This document shows, one piece after another, positions 24,174-37,469 of a DNA stretch of 46,560 nucleotides. The notes under the pieces were generated by a model, which made no database searches, was not told where the DNA came from, and saw nothing but the letters and a program-made list of their open reading frames with translations. This stretch comes from Sheuella sp. (lineage in GTDB: Bacteria > Pseudomonadota > Gammaproteobacteria > Burkholderiales > Burkholderiaceae_B). The position numbers were made by a program, and so were the translations under genes. Each line of letters starts with the position of its first letter. Within the stretch, counting starts at the first letter, position 1. The stretch spans positions 1-46,560 of the forward strand of contig JAUSCY010000081.1 of NCBI GenBank assembly GCA_030650995.1. The letters are read 5' to 3'.

Positions 24174-25859
24174 TTACATCCGCTCGGGCGCTGAGACACC
24201 CAGCAATTCGAGACCATTTGCCAGCACTTGCCGTGTCGCATCCGCCAGACGCAGGCGTGCCAGCTTAAGGTCTTGATCATCCACCAACACTCGCTCAGCG
24301 TTGTACCACGCATGAAAATCAGCGGCACAATCACGCAACCAGAATGCCACCAGATGGGGGGAAAGCTCTTGAGCCGCCTCGGCAACGAGCGAGGGAAACT
24401 CCGCTAGCCTGCGCATCAGTGAGAGCTCTGTCGGGGCAGTCAGATGAGCAACCAAAGCAGCATTTCTTTGTGACTGATCAAATCCGGACTGCGTCAGCAT
24501 TGAGCAAATGCGCGCATGTGCATATTGAATGTAATAAACAGGATTTTCTTCAGTTTTAGCGCGTGCAAGATCCACATCAAACACAAACTCTGTATCAGCG
24601 CGACGCTGGATTAAAAAGAAACGCACAGCATCACGGCCGACCCAGTCAATCAGGTCGCGCAGCGTGACGTAACTGCCGGCGCGCTTGGAGATCTTGACCT
24701 CTTCGCCACCACGCATTACCTTGACCATTTTGTGCAAGATGTAAGACGGATAATCCTTGGGAATTCCGATATCGAGCGCCTGCAAGCCCGCACGCACGCG
24801 CGCCACGGTACCGTGATGATCGCTGCCTTGAATATTGATCGCACTGGTAAAGCCGCGCTGCCATTTTGTGACGTGATAAGCAATATCGGGCACAAAATAG
24901 GTATAACCACCCTCGGACTTTCGCATCACGCGGTCTTTATCGTCGCCCGTACCCAGTTCGGTGGTACGCAGCCACAATGCACCTTCGTGCTCGTAGGTAT
25001 GACCACTGGTCACAAGTTTCGTTACAGTGTCTTCCACACGACCGGAGGTATAGAGGGAACTCTCCAGGTAATAATTATCGAAAGCCAGGCCAAAGGCCTG
25101 CAAATCCAAATCCTGCTCACGTCGCAAATAAGCCACAGCAAATCTGCGCACATTGTCCTGATCGCTGATGTCACCATTCGCTAAAACGGGTGCACCATCG
25201 CTGGCAGATACCGTTTTTCCAGCAGCAAAATCGTTGGCAATATCCTGGATGTAATCACCTTTGTAGCCATCCGCAGGGTAATGCTCGCTCTCAGGTGTGA
25301 GTCCCTGACCACGCGCCTGAACGCTGATCGCCAGGTTATGGATCTGGTTGCCAGCATCGTTGTAATAAAACTCCCGGCTAACCTCATAGCCACTCGCATC
25401 AAATAAGCGGCACAGCGCATCGCCCAGCGCGGCCTGCCGGGCATGTCCGACATGCAAAGGACCCGTAGGATTGGCTGAAACAAATTCCACCAGCACTTTT
25501 TGATCTTTGCGCGGAGCACGGCCGTAAGCTTCGCCCTGATGGGAAATCGCAGGTAACACGGCGCTTTGCGCGGCATGTGTCAAACGGAAATTGATAAAAC
25601 CCGGACCTGCCAGCTCAGCAGATTCAATCACCGCACGCGCAGCCGGATCCGACAAAAGCACGTCAACAATCTCCTGCGCAAGCTCGCGCGGATTGCGTTT
25701 GGCTGGCTTGGCCAGTTGCATCGCCACATTGGTTGCAATATCGCCGTGCGCAGCGACTTTAGGCCGCTCAAGAACGATATTAGGCGCCGCTTCGGGCAAT
25801 ATGCGGGCTACAGCAGCCTGCAAACTGGAAATAATGATGTTGTGTTGCTCGGGGAGCAT
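24174..25859 (-). CDS. argS: arginyl-tRNA synthetase
   Basis: Class-I synthetase charging tRNA-Arg. The 561-residue length is normal. The HIGH motif appears as [19 protein letters not shown], and the KMSKS counterpart is [17 protein letters not shown]; the [10 protein letters not shown] and [19 protein letters not shown] blocks of the helical anticodon-binding region follow. The start is placed at ATG 25859 (MLPEQHN), matching the family; an extension using TTG at 25913 has no family support. No clear Shine-Dalgarno precedes it. The SPOR gene and dsbA follow on the same strand. Upstream is the large RHS gene rather than the DUF1840 gene with which argS is often paired. Confidence 0.96.
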   Translation of the reverse strand: MLPEQHNIIISSLQAAVARILPEAAPNIVLERPKVAAHGDIATNVAMQLAKPAKRNPRELAQEIVDVLLSDPAARAVIESAELAGPGFINFRLTHAAQSAVLPAISHQGEAYGRAPRKDQKVLVEFVSANPTGPLHVGHARQAALGDALCRLFDASGYEVSREFYYNDAGNQIHNLAISVQARGQGLTPESEHYPADGYKGDYIQDIANDFAAGKTVSASDGAPVLANGDISDQDNVRRFAVAYLRREQDLDLQAFGLAFDNYYLESSLYTSGRVEDTVTKLVTSGHTYEHEGALWLRTTELGTGDDKDRVMRKSEGGYTYFVPDIAYHVTKWQRGFTSAINIQGSDHHGTVARVRAGLQALDIGIPKDYPSYILHKMVKVMRGGEEVKISKRAGSYVTLRDLIDWVGRDAVRFFLIQRRADTEFVFDVDLARAKTEENPVYYIQYAHARICSMLTQSGFDQSQRNAALVAHLTAPTELSLMRRLAEFPSLVAEAAQELSPHLVAFWLRDCAADFHAWYNAERVLVDDQDLKLARLRLADATRQVLANGLELLGVSAPERM

Positions 25860-25925
25860 GGGCTTGAAAACGACGATTTGAAGGCTCAAATCATAGCCTG
25901 AATTGCGCCTCAAACGAGACCGGAC

Positions 25926-28900
25926 CTACCAACTCAGGCCGATTGAATCTTTTAACCAGGCAACATATCCCTGCATGTTCACCAGACCGACGACATCCGA
26001 ACCCACCCCGCTCAGGTCTGGAGGCCTGCGGATAAAGGCCTCCACCTCCTTGCGCAGGCCTTGTCCCATCTGCGGCAGGTCTGCCTGATAGTTCACCCAT
26101 TTGCGACCATCTGCATGATTCACCCGCCGGTCACTATTCTGCATTTTTCGGGAAAAAACGGCACGTTCATCATGGATAAATGGTTCTGTCACCTCATGGG
26201 CTGCAGGCTTGGAACCAAGCCCAACACCCGCAGCCTCAGCCTGCCACTGCATCCAGGCCAGCGCCACCCGGGACAGATTGCCGGGGGTGGAACCTGGGGA
26301 CGCCTCTGGCGTCAGATACCCTCCGCCAATATCGGCATGGGCGCCGACGAACGCCCGCTCAATTACATTTGAAGGCCCCTTTGCAGACGTCAGCGGAAAG
26401 AGCCAGCGGTGCTCATGCAACGCGACCGCGTGGGAGACCCATTTCCAGGCCGGGGCGAGCTCCAGATTAAAGGCTGCATTACCAGCACCCAGCACATTAA
26501 ATTGCGCAACCGTATCAAACAACCCCACAAACCTTAAATCCACACAACTCGATACGACACCATGCAAAGGATGATGGATCCAGAACCGCCCGTCTTTGAC
26601 ATGCTCGACCACGCGATTTCCAAAATGACGGGCAAGCGCTGCTCCACGAGAAAAACCAATGATGTCGAGCGGTAGGGTTTTATTGCGCTCATTCAAATTG
26701 GCAATCGCGTTGAGCAAGCGATCCCACTGCAGATCAACGCGCGCACCACCTGACCAGGCAATCGCCATATCCGTTTTGATATCTGTGGCTGACATACCCG
26801 CATCACCCGCGGGTCCCGGTATGTAATGCACAGGGCCGTCCCGGTATGCTTTTGCAAACAACCAGACATTTGTCAGCGAGGAAGGCTGATTACCCGTCCC
26901 ATCAAATGCAAACAGCATCAAACCCAGCGGGTCAGCGTACCTGCGCGGCTGCTGATCTGCGTAACCATAAAGGCTGTTGTCCGGCATGGGGCCTAAAGGA
27001 TCGGGCTCCAGATACTGGCCACCGCGTGGATCATAGGTGCGTTGATAATTATCGTGCCATCCCGTGGCAGCATCCACGATCTGACCTGGCAGGCGCAGCG
27101 GCATATTCTGATCGCCTTGCTCGGCAAGTAACTCTCCATACGCACTGAAGCGACCTTGCCAACGGACCCTTTGTTGCGCATCCGTCATCAAATGAGGCAA
27201 ACCCACAGCATCCGTATGGATCATAAAAAGATCCCTGCCATTTTCAATCATGGCTACCGGAACATGATGGGCATAGATGTAGCGACGCACGATCTCAGTC
27301 GTACGGCCAGCAACACGCGCCTCGGCCACCAGCTTGTTCTGATCAAATAAATAATGTGTCTGGTGCGTGCCATCATCACGCCAGATTCTTTCACCCATTG
27401 CGTTGTGTGCGTATCGCACTTTAAGCGACGAGCGAGTCAGATCGGTCACGACACTCAGACGTCGCAAGGCATTGTGTTCAAGCAATAGCTCACCCACCCG
27501 GGTTGGCAGTCCTGTTACATCACGCTGAATTCTGGTTTTCTTCATCGGCCATGTGGTCGGGTGCAAGCGATCAAACGGATCTCGAAAATAAGATCGACTG
27601 GCGGTATGGCCCGGGGTATAAATACTTTCCGCAGCAATGGCACCACGTGCGTTGTAGCGTATCTGCTGATGAAAGAGCGCGGTACGCATGATCGGCTGAT
27701 ACACGATCAGATCGGTCAGTCCAGATTGATCTTTGCGAGCACTGGTTACCAGCCCGTTACCGTGACGTATCCCTCCCGCTGTCGAATCGATAATGCTATG
27801 GCGCTTTCCTTTCACGTCGTGCCACTCAATCGATAACAATCGGTTTTCACTCCACCAGTAATGCAGACTCCCTCCTTCCGGTAATGCATGTTCAATACGC
27901 TGCGCTTGCTCGTTGTAGCGAAAACGCTCGCGATAACTCCACGGCGGGCGGCCTCCAACCCCCGGGCGAAAAATTTCACGCTCCCGTATCAGCGACGGAT
28001 GAGAAGACCTGCGCGCGTAGCGCAATATTTGTGTTTCCTGCGGATGCTCAATCAACACCGGTAATTTTCCGCGCCAGTCTATGCGCGTTCGAACAGAAGG
28101 TGTACCCGGTTTTGACGTATGCATGGATCTCACGCGTTGATGGCGATCCATTCTCCAGTGCCACGATGACTGATCAGCAAAGCTGCGACGGATCGATCGC
28201 ACAGAAGAATTTTTTGCGTGACCGCTACCCGAGCTCTCAGACACCTCATGCAGCCAGGTCTCGGTCCCGATTCCGCGCATCTGCCATGAGGCAACATTCC
28301 CCTTGGCATCCATTTGAAATTTCAGTCCAGGCCAGGCAGTCAGATTCGTGTGTAGCTTACGAATGACGCCTGCTTCATCGCGTTCGATTTCCAGCTCCGG
28401 TATGGTTTGATTAACAGGTATGCCGGTTTGCATCGTCTGCCCGTATATCGGACCTGCGATAAATAAATTTGCACGACCAGAGGCGTCGTAGCGCCAGCTG
28501 TGTGTGCGCACTTCAGACTCCTCGTTTGCGATAGATATTCCAGTCAACGCAAAGGAATTGCCAGATTGCAGTGCCGCCTCATAGTGATAAATACGCTGCA
28601 TCCCGTCGGGACGTATTACTGTCTTTAAGAGGTGATTTTTTGTACCTGAAACAGCGATTTTTTTAATTGATGCGGCAAAGCCATCCGCCTCTTTGTAATG
28701 ATAATTAAACACACCATGCGGAGTCTGCACGGCCACAACTTTGGGCCTCGCACTCAGCGGGTCATAAATAAACCTCAACTGTTGATTTCCTGACGTGATC
28801 TGATCGATCAGACCTGATCGCTTGCTGACATCAGGAAACCTCTGAATCATTACCTTCTGAGCGTTTGGTTGTTTTGGTTGTGAGAGTTCAATTAATCTCC

Positions 28901-29414
28901 CCTGCAAATCGAACTGCAATTGCTTACCCGTCGGCCATGTCCATATCCATCCGGAAGGATGTGACTGTATTTCGCCATGCATGTTGGACGCAGCGACACA
29001 GCGACTGCCCTTACAGTTAAAAACGAGCCGACTGGCATCGGCCTGTATGACTTGCAATTGCTGACCTGTTACGTAGACACGCGTGTCATATGACCAAGAC
29101 CAACCCCGTCCAAGCGCACTCATACGCGGATCCATCGCGTTGTAATGCCTGACTAATTCAAGGCCGAATTTTTGCGAAGGGAGATCTGTTTCACGTTGAT
29201 ATTTATTACCGCTGCGCATATCAATCGGATTGCCAACCCCGTTGTTGAGCCAGGGCTTTGGATTGCCTAAGGTCGCAGTCCCGCCCTGTGCGCAAGGACT
29301 GCCCATCGATATTGCTTGACACATTTTCCCCTGAGTTTTTTCTGCAGGGGCAAGCAATAAACCAGAAACAGTACTGAGGATTAAAATCAATCCATTACTG
29401 ATGAAATCGCTCAT
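25926..29414 (-). CDS. RHS-repeat protein with C-terminal DUF2235 alpha/beta-hydrolase domain
   Basis: A 1,162-residue polymorphic-toxin-type protein. An N-terminal hydrophobic segment (LILILSTVSGLLLAPA) looks like a Sec signal. Residues 50-100 have the DUF6531-like entry (GNPIDMRSGNKYQRETDLP, LGRGWSWSYD). YD/RHS repeats fill about 100-790, and the RHS core ends with the classic GQYLEPDPLGPMPDNSLYGY and PRRYADPLGL. The C-terminal domain from about residue 833 is DUF2235, with FDGTGN, nucleophile elbow GFSRG (S922), FDTV (D967) and GAHADIGGGY (H1026), a full lipase-like triad as in Tle1-type phospholipase effectors. GAGGTAG precedes the ATG at 29414. No type VI core, VgrG, PAAR or adjacent immunity candidate is visible. 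Confidence 0.88.
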   Translation of the reverse strand: MSDFISNGLILILSTVSGLLLAPAEKTQGKMCQAISMGSPCAQGGTATLGNPKPWLNNGVGNPIDMRSGNKYQRETDLPSQKFGLELVRHYNAMDPRMSALGRGWSWSYDTRVYVTGQQLQVIQADASRLVFNCKGSRCVAASNMHGEIQSHPSGWIWTWPTGKQLQFDLQGRLIELSQPKQPNAQKVMIQRFPDVSKRSGLIDQITSGNQQLRFIYDPLSARPKVVAVQTPHGVFNYHYKEADGFAASIKKIAVSGTKNHLLKTVIRPDGMQRIYHYEAALQSGNSFALTGISIANEESEVRTHSWRYDASGRANLFIAGPIYGQTMQTGIPVNQTIPELEIERDEAGVIRKLHTNLTAWPGLKFQMDAKGNVASWQMRGIGTETWLHEVSESSGSGHAKNSSVRSIRRSFADQSSWHWRMDRHQRVRSMHTSKPGTPSVRTRIDWRGKLPVLIEHPQETQILRYARRSSHPSLIREREIFRPGVGGRPPWSYRERFRYNEQAQRIEHALPEGGSLHYWWSENRLLSIEWHDVKGKRHSIIDSTAGGIRHGNGLVTSARKDQSGLTDLIVYQPIMRTALFHQQIRYNARGAIAAESIYTPGHTASRSYFRDPFDRLHPTTWPMKKTRIQRDVTGLPTRVGELLLEHNALRRLSVVTDLTRSSLKVRYAHNAMGERIWRDDGTHQTHYLFDQNKLVAEARVAGRTTEIVRRYIYAHHVPVAMIENGRDLFMIHTDAVGLPHLMTDAQQRVRWQGRFSAYGELLAEQGDQNMPLRLPGQIVDAATGWHDNYQRTYDPRGGQYLEPDPLGPMPDNSLYGYADQQPRRYADPLGLMLFAFDGTGNQPSSLTNVWLFAKAYRDGPVHYIPGPAGDAGMSATDIKTDMAIAWSGGARVDLQWDRLLNAIANLNERNKTLPLDIIGFSRGAALARHFGNRVVEHVKDGRFWIHHPLHGVVSSCVDLRFVGLFDTVAQFNVLGAGNAAFNLELAPAWKWVSHAVALHEHRWLFPLTSAKGPSNVIERAFVGAHADIGGGYLTPEASPGSTPGNLSRVALAWMQWQAEAAGVGLGSKPAAHEVTEPFIHDERAVFSRKMQNSDRRVNHADGRKWVNYQADLPQMGQGLRKEVEAFIRRPPDLSGVGSDVVGLVNMQGYVAWLKDSIGLSW

Positions 29415-29508
29415 CGGTAAACTACCTCACATAAAAGCTGTAAGCTTGCGAGATAAGGCGGGATGGAGCAACCTCCTGCGTGCCGATTTGTCTAATGAGG
29501 AAATTACG

Positions 29509-29847
29509 ATGCTAGTTACATTCAGCAGCAAAGCCGGGGCCAGCGTTCTGATGTTATCGCAACACGCGCAACCCATCATGCGTATTGCGGGCAAAATCCT
29601 GGACAAGGAAATTCCTGTGCGTGGAGTATTCACGCCTGAACAACTCACCGATGCGATCGCTTCGCTAGAGCTTGCAATTTCGCAGGAAAAGCCTCCCTCG
29701 CAAAATGAGGATGACGAAGATATGCCGCGTGATGCCCTCTCACTGCCCGTTGGACTGCGTCAGCGTGCTCACCCATTACTCGAACTGATGCGTCAAGCGA
29801 AAAAGGCGGGTCAACCACTGCTGTGGGAAGCTGGTTCAGCCTGGTAA
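29509..29847 (+). CDS. DUF1840 family protein
   Basis: A 112-residue protein of the DUF1840 family, recognised by the start MLVTFSSKAGASVLML, then IMRIAGK, EIPVRGVFTPEQLTDAIASL and a conserved C-terminal LRQRAHPLLELMRQAKKAGQ. The start at 29509 follows GAGG (29497-29500) at normal spacing; an extension to 29401 would overlap the RHS gene start and is not family-like. The function is unknown. It is common next to argS in this bacterial group, so here the RHS gene seems to separate the pair. Confidence 0.87.
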   Translation: MLVTFSSKAGASVLMLSQHAQPIMRIAGKILDKEIPVRGVFTPEQLTDAIASLELAISQEKPPSQNEDDEDMPRDALSLPVGLRQRAHPLLELMRQAKKAGQPLLWEAGSAW

Positions 29848-29901
29848 TCAAGTCTGAATCAGAGGTGTCTGAGCAACCGCTCAGCCTATTGCATCATACG
29901 A

Positions 29902-31089
29902 TCAATAGGCCTGATCAAACAACTGTCTGAACTCTTCGGTAGATGTGTGGCGAGGATTCCAACGGTTGTAATTCGCCTGCGTACACATCTGCGCCATCTC
30001 ATCAAAAAGCTCAGGTGTTGCACCGACATCGCGCAACCGCTTAGGAATACTGAGATCAGAACACATCTGCTCAATCGCGCTCACAGCAGACTGCGCAGCG
30101 TCCTGCTCACTGAGCCCCTGAATTGACTGATGCATTGCAACGGCAATACGTGCAAATTTTTCGGGACGTGCCACAAGATTGAATCTTGCTACATGCGGCA
30201 GACACACAGCATTGGATAATCCATGTGACAGATGATAATTAGCACCAACAAATCTTGCCATGCAGTGCACGTTACCTAGTCCCGTCTGCCCAAAAGTCAT
30301 CCCGGCAAGTGCCGAACCACACAACATATTGAGCCCAGCTTGCAGATTCGTTCTGTCCGCTACGAATATGCGAATATTGCTGGCAAGCAACTCAATCGCT
30401 TGAATATTGATTGCATCTGTAATCAGGTTAGCTTGTAACGAGATGTAGGATTCAAAAGCATGCACGAACGCATCGATACCCGAATGCGCGGCAACATGTG
30501 CGGGCAATGAACACAAAGCAAGCGGGTCCAGTATGGCGATCGTTGCGGGATTTAAAGAAGCGTGTCGTATCGACATCTTGAGATTTTTTTCTGTATCGCT
30601 GATGACACACGATCCGGAAACCTCAGAGCCAGTTCCAGCTGTCGTCGGTATCGCGATTAAAGGCAAAGGGGGAATATTAAATTTTTCAATCCCTTCGTAA
30701 TCATGAATACGACCACCGTTGGTTGCCAATATAGCGACCGCTTTAGCGACATCGATTGTGCTGCCTCCACCAATCGCTAGAAGCACGGTCGCCTGATGCT
30801 GCGCACACACACCAAAGGCCTTCTCAACCGTATGTGCGCTCGGGTCTGGTTCAATGTCCGTAAAGACTGCGAACTCAACACCCGACTCATCGAGAAGCTT
30901 TTGAATCGATGCGTAGAACTCGCTTTGCAGCAAAGCCGCATCCAGGGCAATAAATATGCGCTTGCAACCAAACTGCTGCACGACTTCTTTTATTTTTTCG
31001 TGCGCGCCCACACCCATGAATACTTTGGTTGGACAAAAATAACTGGAAACATTCATGCTCTGTATCATTTGCTTTTTATCCAAAACCAT
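29902..31089 (-). CDS. iron-containing alcohol dehydrogenase family protein
   Basis: A 395-residue group-III alcohol dehydrogenase, oxidising an alcohol or reducing an aldehyde/ketone with NAD(P). The cofactor motif is LLAIGGGSTIDVAKAVA, then PTTAGTGSEVS. The four metal ligands are conserved: D206 and H210 in SGIDAFVHAFES, H275 in GNVHCMA and H289 in HLSHGLSNAVCLP. The residue after CMA, normally a conserved His (H267 in FucO), is R279 here. The ATG at 31089 shares one base with the TGA of the upstream transporter-type gene (TGATG), pointing to translational coupling. An inner Met (31056) would lose this overlap. The substrate is unknown. Confidence 0.9.
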   Translation of the reverse strand: MVLDKKQMIQSMNVSSYFCPTKVFMGVGAHEKIKEVVQQFGCKRIFIALDAALLQSEFYASIQKLLDESGVEFAVFTDIEPDPSAHTVEKAFGVCAQHQATVLLAIGGGSTIDVAKAVAILATNGGRIHDYEGIEKFNIPPLPLIAIPTTAGTGSEVSGSCVISDTEKNLKMSIRHASLNPATIAILDPLALCSLPAHVAAHSGIDAFVHAFESYISLQANLITDAINIQAIELLASNIRIFVADRTNLQAGLNMLCGSALAGMTFGQTGLGNVHCMARFVGANYHLSHGLSNAVCLPHVARFNLVARPEKFARIAVAMHQSIQGLSEQDAAQSAVSAIEQMCSDLSIPKRLRDVGATPELFDEMAQMCTQANYNRWNPRHTSTEEFRQLFDQAY

Positions 31090-32090
31090 CAGTCAGGTGT
31101 CGCGCCAAGTTCGATAATGACGGGTCTCCACCGCGCGACTTCGCTCTTTAATAAGGCCGCTGCACCTGCCTGCGTTTGCTGCACTTCGCTTGGCATCTCA
31201 ATACCCGCCGCTTCGAACTTTGCTCGCACTTCCGGCGATTGAATGGCTTTACGAATCGACTCATTGAGCTGCGCGACGACGGGCGCTGGTGTACCTTTTG
31301 GTACGAGCACCATATTCCAGATGTCATACAGCAAATCAGGGTAGCCAGACTCACCGGCAGAGGGGACATCCGGCAAAGCTTTGATGCGCTGCGGACGTAA
31401 CACCACAACACCCTTGACCATGCCGGAGTTTACGTAACGCACAGCCGTTGTTGTGCTTTCAACCATGTAGTCAATATGACCGGCCATCACATCATTGACC
31501 GCCTGGCCAGCACCGCGATAGTTCACGCCATTGACCTTGACACCGAGCTTGACGTTAATTAACTGCCCGCCAAGCCATGTGCCCGAGCCAACACCAGCCG
31601 CACCAAAATTAAGTTTTGCAGCATTCTGTTTTAAATACGCAGCGAACTCATCCAGCCCTGTTGCAGGAAAATCTTTACGTGCGGAAACGACCTGAGGCGC
31701 GTCGCCAATAGAGGCAATCGGAATAAAATCCGTCAACACGTCGTAGTTGAGATTTTTATACAGGGTTGCCGAAACAGCGAGCGTACCGCCATTACCGATC
31801 AGCATGGTGTATCCATCAGCCTGCGCACGCGAGGCGCGGGTATTGCCTACCGTTCCGCCTGCGCCAGGCGTGTTTTCAACGATCACCGGCTGGCCGAGAA
31901 CTTTACCGAGGCTCTCACCCACTACACGTGCCAGTACATCGGTCGGACCACCTGCGGCGAAGGGGACGATCAGTGTGACGGGCTTTTCAGGATACGCTGC
32001 CTGCGCAACAGTACTTGCGACAATACATGACAAGCCAATCAGTAAAAGCTTCTGTTGCAGTCTTACGATTTTTCTTAATATTTTGTTCAT
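31089..32090 (-). CDS. Bug-type tripartite tricarboxylate transporter substrate-binding protein
   Basis: A 333-residue periplasmic binding protein of the Bug/TctC family, very abundant in Alcaligenaceae, that captures carboxylates or other small ligands. The signal peptide has a hydrophobic core at residues 15-28 (LLLIGLSCIVASTVAQA) with probable cleavage at AQA-A. Family blocks are YPEKPVTLIVPFAAGGPTDV, GQPVIVENTPGAGG, GYTMLIGNGGTLAV and YPDLLYDIWNMVLVPKGTP. GAGGAGA precedes the ATG. No TctA/TctB membrane subunits are in the window, so it is an orphan binding protein. Its stop overlaps the alcohol dehydrogenase start, suggesting related roles for a hydroxyl- or keto-carrying substrate; that is inference. 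Confidence 0.9.
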   Translation of the reverse strand: MNKILRKIVRLQQKLLLIGLSCIVASTVAQAAYPEKPVTLIVPFAAGGPTDVLARVVGESLGKVLGQPVIVENTPGAGGTVGNTRASRAQADGYTMLIGNGGTLAVSATLYKNLNYDVLTDFIPIASIGDAPQVVSARKDFPATGLDEFAAYLKQNAAKLNFGAAGVGSGTWLGGQLINVKLGVKVNGVNYRGAGQAVNDVMAGHIDYMVESTTTAVRYVNSGMVKGVVVLRPQRIKALPDVPSAGESGYPDLLYDIWNMVLVPKGTPAPVVAQLNESIRKAIQSPEVRAKFEAAGIEMPSEVQQTQAGAAALLKSEVARWRPVIIELGATPD

Positions 32091-32179
32091 TAGTCTCTCC
32101 TCTGTGACCTAATGTTAACCCCGTAACGACTTGATCAACAATACAGTTCAAACAACTCTTATTACGAAAATATGTAATC

Positions 32180-32222
32180 GTAAAAAAGCCGCAGAAATAT
32201 TTTTTCTCTGCGGCTTTTTTAC
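32180..32222 (-). terminator. strong bidirectional intrinsic terminator after gyrB
   Basis: A 16-bp perfect inverted repeat (GTAAAAAAGCCGCAGA at 32180-32195 with its complement at 32207-32222) with an 11-base loop, A/T-run on both sides of a GC-rich stem. On the minus strand it ends the gyrB transcript 20 bp after the stop codon. It would also stop plus-strand transcripts. Confidence 0.9.
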
Positions 32223-32241
32223 GATGACAACAGCTACAAAC

Positions 32242-35807
<3,566 letters not shown>

Positions 35808-35810
35808 GGA

Positions 35811-37268
35811 TTATCCCTTTAAAGTTTGTTCGAGTACATGCAGCGTATGGTTGAGGTCTGTCTGTTTGGCGCGCAAATCCGAAATTTTTCGAACTGCGTG
35901 CAGCACCGTTGTATGGTCACGGCCACCAAACAGGTCACCAATTTCTGGCAAGCTTTTTTGCGTCAGTTCTTTTGCCAGATACATCGCAACCTGACGCGGC
36001 ATAGCGATATTGGCAGGTCGACGTTTCGAATACATGTCGGCGACCTTGATTTTGTAATAATCCGAGACGGTTTTTTGAATATTTTCAACCGTGATCTGAC
36101 CGTTTGATACAGACAGCAAGTCTTTCAGTGCGTCCTTGCAAATATCGACGTTTACAACGTCGCGGCCGTGAAAACGCGCGTAAGCGAGAACTTTTCTTAA
36201 TGCGCCCTCAAGCTCTCTCACATTACTGCGCAAATGCTTGGCGATAAAAAAAGCAACCTCTTCTGGCATCGTCAGGCCTTCTTGCTCAGCCTTGCGCAAT
36301 AAGATTGCCACACGCATCTCAAGCTCTGGCGGCTCAATCGCAACGGTCAGCCCGGAATCAAACCGTGAAATCAAACGGCTGTCTATTCCTGCCAGCTCCT
36401 TGGGATACGTATCGCTGGTAATAATGATTTGCTTGCGCTGGGCAACCATCGCCTCAAACGCATAAAAGAATTCCTCTTGTGTCCGACTCTTGCCTGAGAA
36501 AAACTGAATATCATCAATCAGCAACAGATCCAGCGAGTGGTAATAGCGCTTGAAATCATCAAATGCTTTGCGCTGATATGCCTTGACCACATCTGATACG
36601 TACTGATCTGCATGGACGTAACGCACTCGCACGGCATTGCCATTGCTGTTGCCTGCGGCAACCATCGCATTGCCGATCGCGTGGATCAAATGCGTCTTAC
36701 CCAGCCCAACACCACCATACAAAAACAAAGGGTTGTAAGAAATACCGGGATTTTCCGCTACCTGTAATGCAGCGGCTCGTGCCAGCTGATTCGCCTTGCC
36801 TGTCACAAAATTTTCAAATGTTAATTCTGTATTGAGACGCGAACGCTCATCGACTGCGCTCACACCCGCAGTCGCGGCGGCTTGCGTTCTGGTCGGTGAT
36901 GAAGCTGTGCGGGTTGCGGCGAGCGCGGTTTCATTCGCAAACTCCTGCACCAGATTTCCAACTTGTGCTGGCGCGGATTTGGCAAGGGGTTGTGTCGCGA
37001 TCGCTGCGCGCGCGCTTGTCGTTGAAGCAGGCAATTCAAACAGAACCTGTACAGGTTTTTTAAACCACTGTGATGCAATACTTTCTATTTGAGATGAAAA
37101 GTTTTTACGTACCCAGTCCAGTTTGAATCTGTTTGGAGCAGACAGGCGCAACACTGCCTGAGACTCATCATAGGCAAGCGGGATCAGCGGACGTATCCAT
37201 GCGCTGATTTGCTGGGGGGGAAATTCCTGCTCCAACTGATTGATGCAGGACTGCCAAAACTCGTTCAT
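35811..37268 (-). CDS. dnaA: chromosomal replication initiator DnaA
   Basis: DnaA binds DnaA boxes at oriC and opens the origin. The 485-residue protein has domain I ([20 protein letters not shown]) and a flexible Ala/Thr-rich domain II (about 85-150). The AAA+ domain III has [20 protein letters not shown] (Walker A) and [12 protein letters not shown] (Walker B), with sensor LISRFDSGL. Domain IV ends with the box-binding motif [15 protein letters not shown]. The start at 37268 is 45 bp from a DnaA box in the upstream spacer. It is the first gene of the dnaA-dnaN-gyrB operon and diverges from rpmH, the classical origin layout. Confidence 0.98.
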   Translation of the reverse strand: MNEFWQSCINQLEQEFPPQQISAWIRPLIPLAYDESQAVLRLSAPNRFKLDWVRKNFSSQIESIASQWFKKPVQVLFELPASTTSARAAIATQPLAKSAPAQVGNLVQEFANETALAATRTASSPTRTQAAATAGVSAVDERSRLNTELTFENFVTGKANQLARAAALQVAENPGISYNPLFLYGGVGLGKTHLIHAIGNAMVAAGNSNGNAVRVRYVHADQYVSDVVKAYQRKAFDDFKRYYHSLDLLLIDDIQFFSGKSRTQEEFFYAFEAMVAQRKQIIITSDTYPKELAGIDSRLISRFDSGLTVAIEPPELEMRVAILLRKAEQEGLTMPEEVAFFIAKHLRSNVRELEGALRKVLAYARFHGRDVVNVDICKDALKDLLSVSNGQITVENIQKTVSDYYKIKVADMYSKRRPANIAMPRQVAMYLAKELTQKSLPEIGDLFGGRDHTTVLHAVRKISDLRAKQTDLNHTLHVLEQTLKG

Positions 37269-37290
37269 GTGACTCGCTAATTAAACCCTG

Positions 37291-37319
37291 ATTCTACCCT
37301 GTTGCAGGTGAAGTTATCC
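37291..37319 (-). promoter_or_regulatory. candidate dnaA promoter overlapped by a DnaA box
   Basis: On the minus strand TAGAAT (37291-37296) is a 5/6 match to the -10 box, 22 bp before the dnaA ATG. With 17-bp spacing the -35 window is 37314-37319, which lies inside the DnaA box; its sequence does not match the -35 consensus. DnaA binding there would cover the promoter, consistent with the autoregulation known for dnaA. Confidence 0.45.
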
Positions 37320-37322
37320 ACA
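37314..37322 (+). promoter_or_regulatory. consensus DnaA box
   Basis: TTATCCACA is an exact match to the 9-base DnaA box consensus, in the dnaA-rpmH spacer. It is the only exact copy I found there on either strand. Confidence 0.85.
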
Positions 37323-37362
37323 GGTTCGATCGCGGGTCATCCCTAGTCCCAAATCTAACCAT

Positions 37363-37391
37363 TTGACTAATTTCAGTATTTTTGATGAAAT
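37363..37391 (+). promoter_or_regulatory. candidate rpmH promoter
   Basis: TTGACT (37363-37368, 5/6) and TGAAAT (37386-37391, 4/6) are separated by 17 bp on the plus strand, placing the transcription start near 37398, about 70 bp before rpmH. It would drive rpmH-rnpA and probably the genes behind them. Confidence 0.5.
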
Positions 37392-37469
37392 GGAGGGCTT
37401 TTCCGGATATTGTCTGCCGGGAAACCCTTAAATTTAAACTTTTATTCGCTCTTTGTTGGGCCATTCATC

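Larger units (their letters stand above)
37269..37469. other. dnaA-rpmH intergenic region, candidate part of oriC
   Basis: The 201-bp spacer separates divergent dnaA and rpmH, the common site of the bacterial origin. It has one perfect DnaA box (37314-37322) and AT-rich stretches at 37350-37390 and 37425-37445. Only one consensus box is seen, fewer than a full oriC usually has, so weaker boxes or another nearby region may be needed. Promoters for both flanking genes fit inside. Confidence 0.45.

Noticed and set aside
37269-37469. A complete multi-box oriC
   Set aside because: Only one consensus DnaA box is present, so a full origin is not claimed, only a candidate part.
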